Source: Ch67 sp041395845 (GTDB taxonomy: Bacteria > Pseudomonadota > Gammaproteobacteria > Pseudomonadales > Ketobacteraceae). Taken from it: DNA of 64,000 bases. The stretch's first letter is position 1; every line of letters begins with the position of its first letter. The notes under the pieces are model-generated. The model worked only from the letters and a program-made list of their open reading frames with translations. It was not told the DNA's origin and made no database searches. The position numbers were made by a program, and so were the translations under genes. This document shows positions 26,051 through 35,746 of the stretch, one piece after another. Location: contig JAWKZS010000005.1 in the NCBI GenBank assembly GCA_041395845.1, positions 124,001-188,000 of the forward strand, in the 5' to 3' direction.

Positions 26051-29000
26051 ATGTTTTCGGGTTGGTTTCTTGCCAGCGTAGCGCTGGCCTACACACTGCT
26101 GCTGTTCGGTATCGCCTGGCTGGGCGATCGCCGCCGCGTGCGCACGGACAGGGCGCTCAACAGTCCGTGGCTGTACAGCCTGACCCTGGCCGTCTATTGC
26201 ACCTCGTGGACGTTTTTCGGCGCCGTAGGCCAGGCCGCCAACAACGGCTGGGAATACCTGCCGATCTATCTGGGCCCGATCCTGGTCTTCCTGCTGGCCA
26301 CGCCGGTGCTGTACCGCATCATCGCCATCAGCAAGCAGCAGGGCATCACCTCGATCGCGGATTTCATTGCCTCCCGCTACGGCAAGTCGCAGCCACTGGC
26401 CGTACTGGTCACCCTGGTGGCACTGGCCGGCACCATTCCCTACATCACCCTGCAGCTGAAGGCCGTCACCATGGCCTTCGACACCCTGACCGAAAACCAC
26501 GCCAGCCAGTGGCCGGTGGATACGGCACTGGGCGTCGCCCTGCTGATGGCGCTGTTCTCGATCCTGTTCGGCACCCGCCATATCGATTCATCGGAACACC
26601 ACAACGGCCTGATGCTGGCGATTGCCTTCGAAAGCCTGGTGAAGCTGTTCGCGTTCGTAATGATCGGGCTGTATGTGGTGTACGAACTGTTTGGCGGTAT
26701 CGGACCGCTGCTGGATGCGGTCGAGCAGAGTCCTCTGATCCAGGAGCGCTTCAGCACCCAGTTTTTTGACCAGGGCTTTTTCACCCAGACCCTGCTGGCA
26801 ATGATTGCCATCATCTGTCTGCCGCGCCAGTTTCACACCACCGTGGTGGAAAACCGTCGCAGCCAGGATCTGCAGCTGGCGCGCTGGCTGTTTCCGCTGT
26901 ACATGGCGCTGTTTTCCCTGTTTGTGGTGCCGATTGCCATCGCCGGCCTGGTGTATCTGCCGACGCAATTGGGTGCCGCCGATCGCTTCATCCTGTCCCT
27001 GCCGGTGGATCAGCATCAGCCACTGCTGGCCCTGCTGGGCTTTCTTGGCGGCGTGTCCGCTGCCACCGGCATGGTGATCGTGTCCAGCGTGGCGGTGAGC
27101 ATCATGGTGTGCAACGAACTGGTGATTCCGCTGCACCTGAGCCGCTCGCAGAAACGGGGCCAGATGCCCGGTGCGCTATTGCCACTGGTGCGGCGGATTC
27201 GCCGCATTTCGATTTTCACGATTCTGCTGCTGGCCTATGCGCTGAATGAAGTGTTCACCCGCTTCAATGCGCTGGCCAGTATCGGTCTGCTGGCGTTTGC
27301 CGCGGTGGCGCAGTTTGCACCGGCGCTGATCGGCGGCCTGTACTGGAAGCAGGGCCACAAGAAAGGCGCGGCGCTCGGCATTCTGGCAGGGTTTCTGGTG
27401 TGGCTGTACTGCCTCCTGCTGCCGGTGCTGCTGCCACAGGGCGTTGTCGATCATCTGCAAACCCACGGCCTGTTCGGTCTGGGTATTGTGCGCCCCTATG
27501 CGCTGTTCGGCCTGACCGGTCTGGACCCGCTCACCCACGGCGTGTTCTGGAGCCTGTGCGCCAATCTGATCTGCTATGTGTATTTTTCCAAGACTGCCAA
27601 GCAGCAGCCGGTGGATCGTACCCAGGCCACCCTGTTTGTCGATACACCACGGCCGTATGCGGGCCTCACCGGCCTGTACAGTTCCAGTCGGATGCGGGTG
27701 CGGGATCTGCTGACGATTGCCGAGCGTTGTCTGGGTCAGGAGCGCGCGCAACAGGCATTCATGCAGTATGCAGAACAGCAGGGCGTGCCGCTGGAACCGG
27801 ATCTGCCTGCCACCATGGATCTGTTCCGTTTTACCGAGCGCATGCTGGCGCGGGTGATGGGTGCCAGCTCTGCGCGCATTCTGCTGGGCACCATGCTCAG
27901 CCGCAAAACCGAAAACACCGCAACGGCGGTGGCGATCATGGACGAAGCGGCCGAACTGATCCAGTTCAATCACCAGCTGCTGCAGACGTCGATCGAAACC
28001 ATCAGCCACGGCATCTGCGTGGTGGACAAGGCGCTGAATATCGTGGCGTGGAACAGCACCTATGTACGGCTGTTCGATTATCCCGACGGTCTGATCCAGC
28101 TGGGTCGCCCGATCGCCGACGTGTATCGTTACAACGCGCGCCGGGGCTATTATCCGGGCGATGATCTGGAAGCGGCCGTGCAGCGACGGGTGGCGCTGCT
28201 GCAGCAGGGCGGCCCGCACCGCTTTGAACGGGAGTTGCCGGACGGCACCTGGATTGAAGTACGCGGCAATCCGATGCCCGGCGGTGGCTTTGTCAGTACG
28301 TATCTGGATATCACCGAAGCCAAGATGGATGAGCGTGCGCTGCGTCAGCTCAACGAAAGTCTGGAAATGATGGTGGCCGATCGCACCCGCGAACTGTCCG
28401 AACTCAACCAGCAGCTGGAACAGGCCAAGCAGCTGGCCGAGCAGGCCAATGAAGGCAAGACCCGCTTCCTTGCTGCGGCCGGCCACGATCTGATGCAACC
28501 GCTGAATGCGGCGCATCTGTTTGCATCAGCACTCCAGCAGCGACTGCAGATCAGCAACAGCTATAACCAGAATCAGGAATCGCTGGAGATTCTGCAGCAC
28601 ATCGACAATTCGCTGCACGTGGCGGAACATCTGATCGGCACGCTGCTGGACATCAGCCGCCTGGACACCGGCACCATCAAACCACAACTGACCACGTTCA
28701 ATCTGCACACGCTGATCACCAGTCTGGCATCGGAATTCAATGTTATCGCCGCCGAAAAAAAACTCGCGCTGCACTGGGTGGATTGTCATGCCTGGATTCG
28801 CAGTGACGACAAACTGCTGCGGCGCATTCTGCAGAATCTGCTGCTGAATGCTGTGCGTTACACCCTGCGCGGCAAGATCCTGCTGGGCTGCCGGCGTCGC
28901 GGAAACCATATCGACATCCAGATCTGGGATACCGGCGTTGGCATTCCTGCCGACCAGATCGACAATATTTTCAAGGAATTCCATCGCATACGTCACAGCA

Positions 29001-29566
29001 AGACCGACAACAAAGGACTTGGTCTTGGCCTTGCGATTGCAAAACGTCTGGGTACGCTGCTGCAGCATGATATCCGGGTGCGCTCCACCGTCGACAAGGG
29101 CACCGTCTTCACGGTGTCGGTGCCCGTCGTCGCGCCACCACAAGCGCAGGTTCAGAGCGCCCGCGTGCAGCACTCGCCCACCACCCTGTCGTTGCCACCG
29201 CTCACCGTGTTCTGTGTCGACAACGAACCCATCATCCTGCAAAGCATCGAGAGTCTGCTGGATCAATGGCAATGCCGCAGCATCATTGCATCGTCACTGG
29301 AAACGGCACTGACCGCGGCTCATTCCCTGCCCCAGGCACCGGATGCGTTACTGGTGGATTTCCAGCTGGATCATGAAGTTGGCTTCGACGTGATCGAGGC
29401 ATTGGATAATCTGTGGGACGATGTAGTGCCCGCGATTCTGATGACCGCCGATCATTCCGAAGACATCAAACGCACCGCCGCGGAACGCGGTTATTATTTT
29501 CTGCAAAAACCCATCACTGCCGAATCGCTGTCAGAAGCCTTGCGGGTCGTGCTGCGGCAGAACTGA
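26051..29566 (+). CDS. CrbS/MxtR-like hybrid kinase with fused SSS transporter domain
   Basis: The 1,171-residue protein begins with an SLC5/SSS-type transporter domain of about 13 membrane helices (residues 1-530), then a helical linker equivalent to the STAC domain, a PAS domain (about 640-755), a coiled coil, HisKA with His812 (AAAGHDLMQPLNAAH), HATPase (GLGLGLAIAKRL) and a C-terminal receiver with Asp1103 (LLVDFQLDHEVGFD). This is the architecture of CrbS (Vibrio) and MxtR (Pseudomonas), which with a LuxR-type partner switch on acs and organic-acid uptake when acetate must be scavenged. The partner regulator (31572-32243), acs and two further targets lie nearby. The symporter part may sense or carry acetate. 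The gene is intact. Confidence 0.9.
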   Translation: MFSGWFLASVALAYTLLLFGIAWLGDRRRVRTDRALNSPWLYSLTLAVYCTSWTFFGAVGQAANNGWEYLPIYLGPILVFLLATPVLYRIIAISKQQGITSIADFIASRYGKSQPLAVLVTLVALAGTIPYITLQLKAVTMAFDTLTENHASQWPVDTALGVALLMALFSILFGTRHIDSSEHHNGLMLAIAFESLVKLFAFVMIGLYVVYELFGGIGPLLDAVEQSPLIQERFSTQFFDQGFFTQTLLAMIAIICLPRQFHTTVVENRRSQDLQLARWLFPLYMALFSLFVVPIAIAGLVYLPTQLGAADRFILSLPVDQHQPLLALLGFLGGVSAATGMVIVSSVAVSIMVCNELVIPLHLSRSQKRGQMPGALLPLVRRIRRISIFTILLLAYALNEVFTRFNALASIGLLAFAAVAQFAPALIGGLYWKQGHKKGAALGILAGFLVWLYCLLLPVLLPQGVVDHLQTHGLFGLGIVRPYALFGLTGLDPLTHGVFWSLCANLICYVYFSKTAKQQPVDRTQATLFVDTPRPYAGLTGLYSSSRMRVRDLLTIAERCLGQERAQQAFMQYAEQQGVPLEPDLPATMDLFRFTERMLARVMGASSARILLGTMLSRKTENTATAVAIMDEAAELIQFNHQLLQTSIETISHGICVVDKALNIVAWNSTYVRLFDYPDGLIQLGRPIADVYRYNARRGYYPGDDLEAAVQRRVALLQQGGPHRFERELPDGTWIEVRGNPMPGGGFVSTYLDITEAKMDERALRQLNESLEMMVADRTRELSELNQQLEQAKQLAEQANEGKTRFLAAAGHDLMQPLNAAHLFASALQQRLQISNSYNQNQESLEILQHIDNSLHVAEHLIGTLLDISRLDTGTIKPQLTTFNLHTLITSLASEFNVIAAEKKLALHWVDCHAWIRSDDKLLRRILQNLLLNAVRYTLRGKILLGCRRRGNHIDIQIWDTGVGIPADQIDNIFKEFHRIRHSKTDNKGLGLGLAIAKRLGTLLQHDIRVRSTVDKGTVFTVSVPVVAPPQAQVQSARVQHSPTTLSLPPLTVFCVDNEPIILQSIESLLDQWQCRSIIASSLETALTAAHSLPQAPDALLVDFQLDHEVGFDVIEALDNLWDDVVPAILMTADHSEDIKRTAAERGYYFLQKPITAESLSEALRVVLRQN

Positions 29567-29873
29567 AAGAAGACGTCAGTGAATCCTCTCAAACTTTGAC
29601 CAAAGCAGGGGCGTGGCGCTCAAACTGCCATGGTGTAGCGGCCAACACCCCACATCCTGCTCGCGCAAAAAAATCCCTGGTGTCTATGCTCACCGTGCTT
29701 GCGCAAGCACCGGAACACCCGTCTATTCCCGCGAGGAGCCGTCACACAAAATAAATGGCCAGCAGTCATCGGTTGGGACGCCGTTAGCAGTCGTTCCGGT
29801 TTAGAACCGGGCACGCAGCGTTGCGCTGTGTTGCATAACGCATTCATCAAGAAAAAAACAAAGGAATCTGTCC
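29567..29873. other. 307-bp intergenic region upstream of the PETase-like gene
   Basis: No gene is visible in this stretch. It holds CTTTGACCAAAG (29594-29605), an inverted repeat with a 2-bp centre whose GACCAAAG half matches part of the acs upstream box. It also holds the perfect 16-bp palindrome GTGCTTGCGCAAGCAC (29695-29710), and an A-rich stretch with AAAGGAA just before the ATG at 29874. A clear -35/-10 pair could not be picked out. The size and these elements suggest that the esterase gene has its own regulated promoter. Confidence 0.6.
29695..29710. repeat. Perfect 16-bp palindrome upstream of the PETase-like gene
   Basis: GTGCTTGCGCAAGCAC equals its own reverse complement. It lies 163 bp before the ATG and is not followed by a T-run, so an operator is more likely than a terminator. 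Confidence 0.6.
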
Positions 29874-30773
29874 ATGAAAACAACAAGAACACTGTCCCGC
29901 TGGCTGGCCGCAGCCAGTCTGCTCGTCATCACCGGTTTTGCAGCGCAGGCACAAGCCGCCACCACCTGCCCCAGCGGCGCCATCTGTCGTAACGAAGTTG
30001 CACCCGGCTCCTACAGCGGTAACGGTCCGTACGGTTATCGCAGCTATACGCTGTCACGTTTCCAGACACCGGGCGGCGCCACCGTGTACTACCCTGCCAA
30101 TGCACGGCCACCGTTTTCCGGCCTGGTATTCACCCCGCCGTACACTGGCACGCAACCCATGTACGCGGCCTGGGGTCCGTTCTTCGCATCCCACGGCATT
30201 GTGCTGGTAACCATGGATTCGCGCACAACGCTGGACACGGTGGATCAGCGCGCCAGCCAGCAGAAGGAAGTGCTCGATGCGCTGAAAGCGGAAAACACCC
30301 GCTCCAGCAGCCCGTTACGCGGCAAACTCGACACCACGCGCCTGGGTGCCGTGGGCTGGTCGATGGGCGGTGGCGCCACCTGGATCAACTCGGCAGAATA
30401 CCGCGGCCTGCGCAGCGCCATGTCGCTGGCCGGACACAATCTGTCGGCCATTGATATCGATTCCAAGGGTTACAATACCCGGGTACCTACGCTGATTCTG
30501 AACGGTGCGCTCGACCTTACCTATCTGGGTGGTTTGGGCCAATCCACCGGCGTGTACAACAATATTCCCCGCGGCATTCCCAAGGTAATTTACGAAGTGG
30601 CGTCCGCCGGGCATTTCGACTGGGGTTCACCGACCGCTGCCAATCGTGCGGTAGCCGGCATCGCCCTGGCGTTCCACAAAACCTTCCTGGATGGCGATAC
30701 CCGCTGGGTGTCCTACATCCGCCGCCCCAGCAGCGATGTCGCCACCTGGGCCACGGCTAATCTGCCACAATAA
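29874..30773 (+). CDS. Secreted PETase-like polyester hydrolase (cutinase/dienelactone-hydrolase fold)
   Basis: The 299-residue protein has a signal peptide (WLAAASLLVITGFAAQAQA) and follows the Ideonella PETase family through its whole length: TVYYPANA, the oxyanion Tyr90 in PPYTGTQ, GKLDTTRLGAVGWSMGGG with nucleophile Ser163, Asp214 (NGALDLT), His247 (AGHFDW), and HKTFLDGDTRWVSYI near the end. Such enzymes cleave ester bonds of aliphatic or aromatic polyesters outside the cell. Trp162 before the nucleophile is the PETase-type residue, whereas Phe248 after the catalytic His is cutinase-type, and the PETase Trp185 position holds His188. Both PETase disulfides are missing; the only cysteines are Cys32 and Cys38. 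The gene lies inside an acetate-switch locus. Natural substrate unknown. Confidence 0.85.
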   Translation: MKTTRTLSRWLAAASLLVITGFAAQAQAATTCPSGAICRNEVAPGSYSGNGPYGYRSYTLSRFQTPGGATVYYPANARPPFSGLVFTPPYTGTQPMYAAWGPFFASHGIVLVTMDSRTTLDTVDQRASQQKEVLDALKAENTRSSSPLRGKLDTTRLGAVGWSMGGGATWINSAEYRGLRSAMSLAGHNLSAIDIDSKGYNTRVPTLILNGALDLTYLGGLGQSTGVYNNIPRGIPKVIYEVASAGHFDWGSPTAANRAVAGIALAFHKTFLDGDTRWVSYIRRPSSDVATWATANLPQ

Positions 30774-30782
30774 TGGCAGCCG

Positions 30783-30820
30783 CGCGCCAGTGGGATTAGC
30801 CCGCACTGGCGCGTGTTTTT
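30783..30820 (+). terminator. Rho-independent terminator after the PETase-like gene
   Basis: CGCGCCAGTG (30783-30792) pairs perfectly with CACTGGCGCG (30804-30813) and is followed by TGTTTTT. It lies 10 bp past the stop. Confidence 0.88.
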
Positions 30821-30844
30821 CGATAACGTAACACACGGAAAAGA

Positions 30845-31561
30845 ATGGCAATGGCAACGACAGCAACACAACATGGCCGCCTGCTGTGGGCATTGATTGC
30901 CGGTACTGCGGTGCTGTTTATGGTGCTGGGTTACGGTTTGCTTTTACGGCCCCAGGCACCTGCAACCAAAGCGCCCGCTGTAGAATCCACATTCACCGAA
31001 CGTGAGCCTGGGATCGGCACGCCCATGCAGGATAAAGATCCGCCCAGCTCACACACGGCGAACATTCCAGCTACGGCTCCGCTGGCAACTGATCTGGACG
31101 ACACGACGCGCGATGAAGCAGCACTCACCACAACGGATACTGATGCACAAACGGAAGCCGCCAGCGATGCCGATCAACGCGCCCTGGCACACCAGCAGCT
31201 GGATTATCTGCAGCAGATGGTGCCCGACACCCTGATGCTGCCAAGGGACAAAACCGATCCCGAACTGGAGCAGATGCTGGCAGAGCTGGAACTGCATCGC
31301 GAGCTGCAGCAACGCATCGACGACAATACCGCAACCGACGAAGACCGGCTGCAGTATTACGAGCTGCACCGGCAAAAGCTGGAAGAAGAAAAAGCGCTGC
31401 TGGACATCTGCGAGGAACTGGCGGCCACATCACTGGATGACGAAGACGTACAGCAGGCCCAGCTGTGTACGCACATGGCACAGAGCGCACCACAACGCCG
31501 CGAGGCCATCGAACAATCCCTGCTGGAACTGGAAGATCTGCTGTACGCCCATCACGAATAA
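30845..31561 (+). CDS. Membrane-anchored acidic helical protein of unknown function (possible esterase-associated factor)
   Basis: This 238-residue protein has one N-terminal membrane helix (about 12-35, LLWALIAGTAVLFMVLGYGLLL), then a Thr/Ala/Asp-rich disordered linker (about 36-110). A strongly acidic helical domain (about 110-238) follows, rich in Glu, Leu and Gln with HRELQQRIDDNTATDEDRLQYYE and a Cys pair (ICEELAA and AQLCTHM). I recognise no family. It follows the esterase gene after its terminator. A single membrane anchor, linker and helical Gln/Glu domain is also the layout of lipase-specific foldases, but no Lif signature (RxxFDY) is present, so this parallel is only suggestive. It converges on the CrbR-like gene. 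Confidence 0.7.
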   Translation: MAMATTATQHGRLLWALIAGTAVLFMVLGYGLLLRPQAPATKAPAVESTFTEREPGIGTPMQDKDPPSSHTANIPATAPLATDLDDTTRDEAALTTTDTDAQTEAASDADQRALAHQQLDYLQQMVPDTLMLPRDKTDPELEQMLAELELHRELQQRIDDNTATDEDRLQYYELHRQKLEEEKALLDICEELAATSLDDEDVQQAQLCTHMAQSAPQRREAIEQSLLELEDLLYAHHE

Positions 31562-31571
31562 TGCGTTCGTG

Positions 31572-32243
31572 TCAGCTGGTCAGATCCCGATTGCTCCAGT
31601 CGATTTCCAGTTCCTGCAGACGGATCACCGCCTGAGTACGATTGCGCACCCCCAGCTTGCGGAAAATCGCGGTCATGTGGGCTTTCACCGTGGCCTCTGA
31701 CACGTTCAGATCAAACGCAATCTGCTTGTTGAGCTGGCCTTCTGCCAGCATGCCCAGCACACGAAACTGCTGCGGCGTCAGTGACGCTATCGATTTGGCC
31801 AGATCGCGATCCTGCTCGTTAAGAACGGGCTGCGACTGCGGCATGACGTGGGACGGCAACCAGCGCTCGCCGGCGCAGATTTTTTCAATCGCCTGCACGA
31901 TCACATCGATGGCCGCCGATTTGGGAATGAAGCCGTCGGCACCATACTCCAGCGCCTTGTGAATGATGGTGGGTTCTTCCGAGGCCGACACCACGATCAG
32001 TGGAATGCTGCGGTAACGCTCCCGCATGAAGATCAGGCCGGAGAAGCCGTGCGCGCCCGGCATGTGCAGATCCAGCAGGATGAAGGCGAACTGCGCACCG
32101 GATTCGGTGAGCCGCTCCAGATTGTCGATATTCTCGGCCTCGACAATGGTGGCCTGGGGAAATGCCTGCATCACCGCCTGTTTCAACGCCATGCGAAACA
32201 GCGGATGATCATCGGCAATCAGTATCTGTCCTTGCAGTGTCAT
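31572..32243 (-). CDS. CrbR/ErdR-like LuxR-family response regulator
   Basis: The 223-residue regulator has a receiver (about 5-120) with LIADDHPLFRMALKQAV and Asp in FILLDLHMPGAHG, then a LuxR-type helix-turn-helix (about 155-215; LTPQQFRVLGMLAEGQLNKQIA and VSEATVKAHMTAIFRKLGVRNR). This matches CrbR of Vibrio and ErdR (AgmR-type) of Pseudomonas, the regulators that work with the SSS-fused kinase to activate acs. It is encoded just after the acs terminator and about 2 kb from the kinase gene. It is expected to bind the TCGACCAA-type boxes found before acs, the porin and the symporter operon. Those assignments are inferred from family and neighbourhood. Confidence 0.88.
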   Translation of the reverse strand: MTLQGQILIADDHPLFRMALKQAVMQAFPQATIVEAENIDNLERLTESGAQFAFILLDLHMPGAHGFSGLIFMRERYRSIPLIVVSASEEPTIIHKALEYGADGFIPKSAAIDVIVQAIEKICAGERWLPSHVMPQSQPVLNEQDRDLAKSIASLTPQQFRVLGMLAEGQLNKQIAFDLNVSEATVKAHMTAIFRKLGVRNRTQAVIRLQELEIDWSNRDLTS

Positions 32244-32321
32244 GCGCGTATCGGTTCTTGTTATGCTGCATCGGAGTCATTGTGGGTGCACGCTACCCAA
32301 GCGTCAAATAAAAACCGCAAT

Positions 32322-32361
32322 AAAAAAACGGCGCGACGGTTGTTGGGGGTCCGTCGCGCCG
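32322..32361 (-). terminator. Rho-independent terminator of acs
   Basis: On the minus strand CGGCGCGACGG pairs perfectly with CCGTCGCGCCG (11 bp) around an 11-nt loop and is followed by TTTTTTT. It lies about 40 bp after the acs stop and 80 bp before the regulator gene on the same strand, so the two are largely separate transcripts. Confidence 0.92.
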
Positions 32362-32403
32362 GAGTGCAGGCCATTATCGGCTGTCAAAAACTTTCACAAG
32401 CGG

Positions 32404-34323
<1,920 letters not shown>

Positions 34324-34386
34324 GGGACCCTCCGTTTTTCATCATTCCGGCATGGGCGCAGTCTGCGCGGTTGCGGTTCTCGAATA

Positions 34387-34403
34387 AATTAGACTTTGGT
34401 CGA
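34387..34403 (-). promoter_or_regulatory. Candidate CrbR/ErdR box in front of acs
   Basis: On the minus strand this reads TCGACCAAAGTCTAATT. It matches the symporter and porin boxes at 14 of 16 core positions, is oriented towards acs, and ends 63 bp before the acs ATG. Confidence 0.65.
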
Positions 34404-34422
34404 GACGAAAAACGCACCATCT

Positions 34423-34439
34423 TCGACCAATGGCTAATA
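34423..34439 (+). promoter_or_regulatory. Candidate CrbR/ErdR box in front of the DcaP-like porin gene
   Basis: TCGACCAATGGCTAATA is oriented towards the porin gene and ends 63 bp before its ATG, the same distance as in acs. With the acs box it forms an inverted pair, TTGGTCGA...TCGACCAA, separated by 19 bp in the shared promoter region. Confidence 0.65.
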
Positions 34440-34502
34440 TCCAGCGGACATGGAATTGTCACAGTCTTGTCACCGTAGATCCCCCAACCCCACAGGTGAC
34501 CC

Positions 34503-35708
34503 ATGAAAAAACAACTATTAGTCGGCACCCTGATGTCTGCTGCCTGCCTTGCACCCACTGCCTTTGCAGAATCGGTTGACGCCCGCCTGCAAAAACTCGA
34601 ACAGGAACTCGCGGCGTTGAAAAAACAGCCCGCACCCAAGGTCACCACGACCGGTGTAGACATCAGTATCGGCGGCTTTATCAAGGCCAACGCCATGCTC
34701 ACGGACTACAGTGATGGTCAGGGCGCCTCCAGCGGCATTGGTGAGGATTTCATGGTGCCATCCACCATTCCGACCGATGGCGAAGACGGCAACGCCAAAA
34801 CCCACATGGACGCCAAAGCCTCGCGTCTGTGGCTGAAAATGGCCACCCAGACCGACGCCGGCCTGATCAAGGGCCACCTGGAAATCGATTTTGAAGGCAG
34901 TTCACAGGGTAACGAGATCGTCACCAACTCCTACTCACCGCGCCTGCGCCATGCCTATCTGGAATGGAATAACTGGTTGATGGGCCAGACCTGGTCCACC
35001 TTCTTCAACGTCGGCGCCCTGCCGGATGTACTGGATTTTGTCGGCCCGGTCGGCACCATCTTTGTCCGCCAGCCGCAGGTGCGTTATACCAGCGGTAATT
35101 TCCAGGTGGCTCTGGAAAATCCGTCCAGCACGATTTATGGCGGCGCGGAAAATCCGTTTGACGACAACACCATGCCGGACATGATCGGGCGCTACAATTT
35201 TACCGCCGGCAAGGCAGCGTTCTCACTCGCGGTCATGGCCCGCGAACTGGCCTATGAAAACGCCACCGACAAGGAAAGCGAGATGGGTTATGCCGTCAGT
35301 TTCGCCGGCAAGATTCCGGTGGGTGATGGCGGTGACGATATCCGCCTGATGGTGAACCAGGGCAACGCACTGGGCCGCTACATGGCACTGAACGGTTTCC
35401 GCAGTGGCGTGATCGAAGCGGACGGTGGCATCGACCTGATCGATCAGTGGGGTGTGTTTGCAGCCTATCGCCATGTGTGGAATTCGAAGTGGCGTTCCAG
35501 CCTGGTGCTCTCCACCGCCCAGGCCGACAATCCGGATGAAGCGGGTGATCAGGCGGCCCAATATGACAGCGTGCATACCAACCTGATCTACAGCCCTGCC
35601 AGCATGCTGGATCTGGGAGCCGAAGCCATCTATGGCCGCAAGGAACTGGAAAGCGGCGACTCCGGTTCGCTCAACCGTTTGCAGCTGACTGCCATCTACA
35701 AATTCTGA
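34503..35708 (+). CDS. DcaP-like outer-membrane porin
   Basis: The 401-residue precursor has a signal peptide (LMSAACLAPTAFA), then a short coiled-coil (VDARLQKLEQELAALKKQ) that trimerises such porins in the periplasm, and a 16-strand-type barrel ending in AIYKF. The block SRLWLKMATQTDAGLIKGHLEIDF followed by RLRHAYLEWNNWLMGQTWSTF is characteristic of the DcaP family, which carries dicarboxylic or other organic acids across the outer membrane. It is divergent from acs and shares the box pair with it. That placement suggests that it is the outer-membrane entry for the acids that the acetate switch exploits. Confidence 0.85.
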   Translation: MKKQLLVGTLMSAACLAPTAFAESVDARLQKLEQELAALKKQPAPKVTTTGVDISIGGFIKANAMLTDYSDGQGASSGIGEDFMVPSTIPTDGEDGNAKTHMDAKASRLWLKMATQTDAGLIKGHLEIDFEGSSQGNEIVTNSYSPRLRHAYLEWNNWLMGQTWSTFFNVGALPDVLDFVGPVGTIFVRQPQVRYTSGNFQVALENPSSTIYGGAENPFDDNTMPDMIGRYNFTAGKAAFSLAVMARELAYENATDKESEMGYAVSFAGKIPVGDGGDDIRLMVNQGNALGRYMALNGFRSGVIEADGGIDLIDQWGVFAAYRHVWNSKWRSSLVLSTAQADNPDEAGDQAAQYDSVHTNLIYSPASMLDLGAEAIYGRKELESGDSGSLNRLQLTAIYKF

Positions 35709-35722
35709 GCCATCCGAAAAAC

Positions 35723-35746
35723 GAAAGCCGGCGTCAGCCGGCTTTC
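35723..35746. terminator. Hairpin terminator between porin and panP
   Basis: GAAAGCCGGC pairs with GCCGGCTTTC around GTCA, 14 bp after the porin stop; ACTTTC follows. The panP stop codon is in the loop, so one arm is panP coding sequence. Confidence 0.75.

Noticed and set aside
30845..31561. Lipase-specific foldase (Lif)
   Set aside because: The layout is similar but the RxxFDY motif and the usual length are missing, so it is left as unknown.
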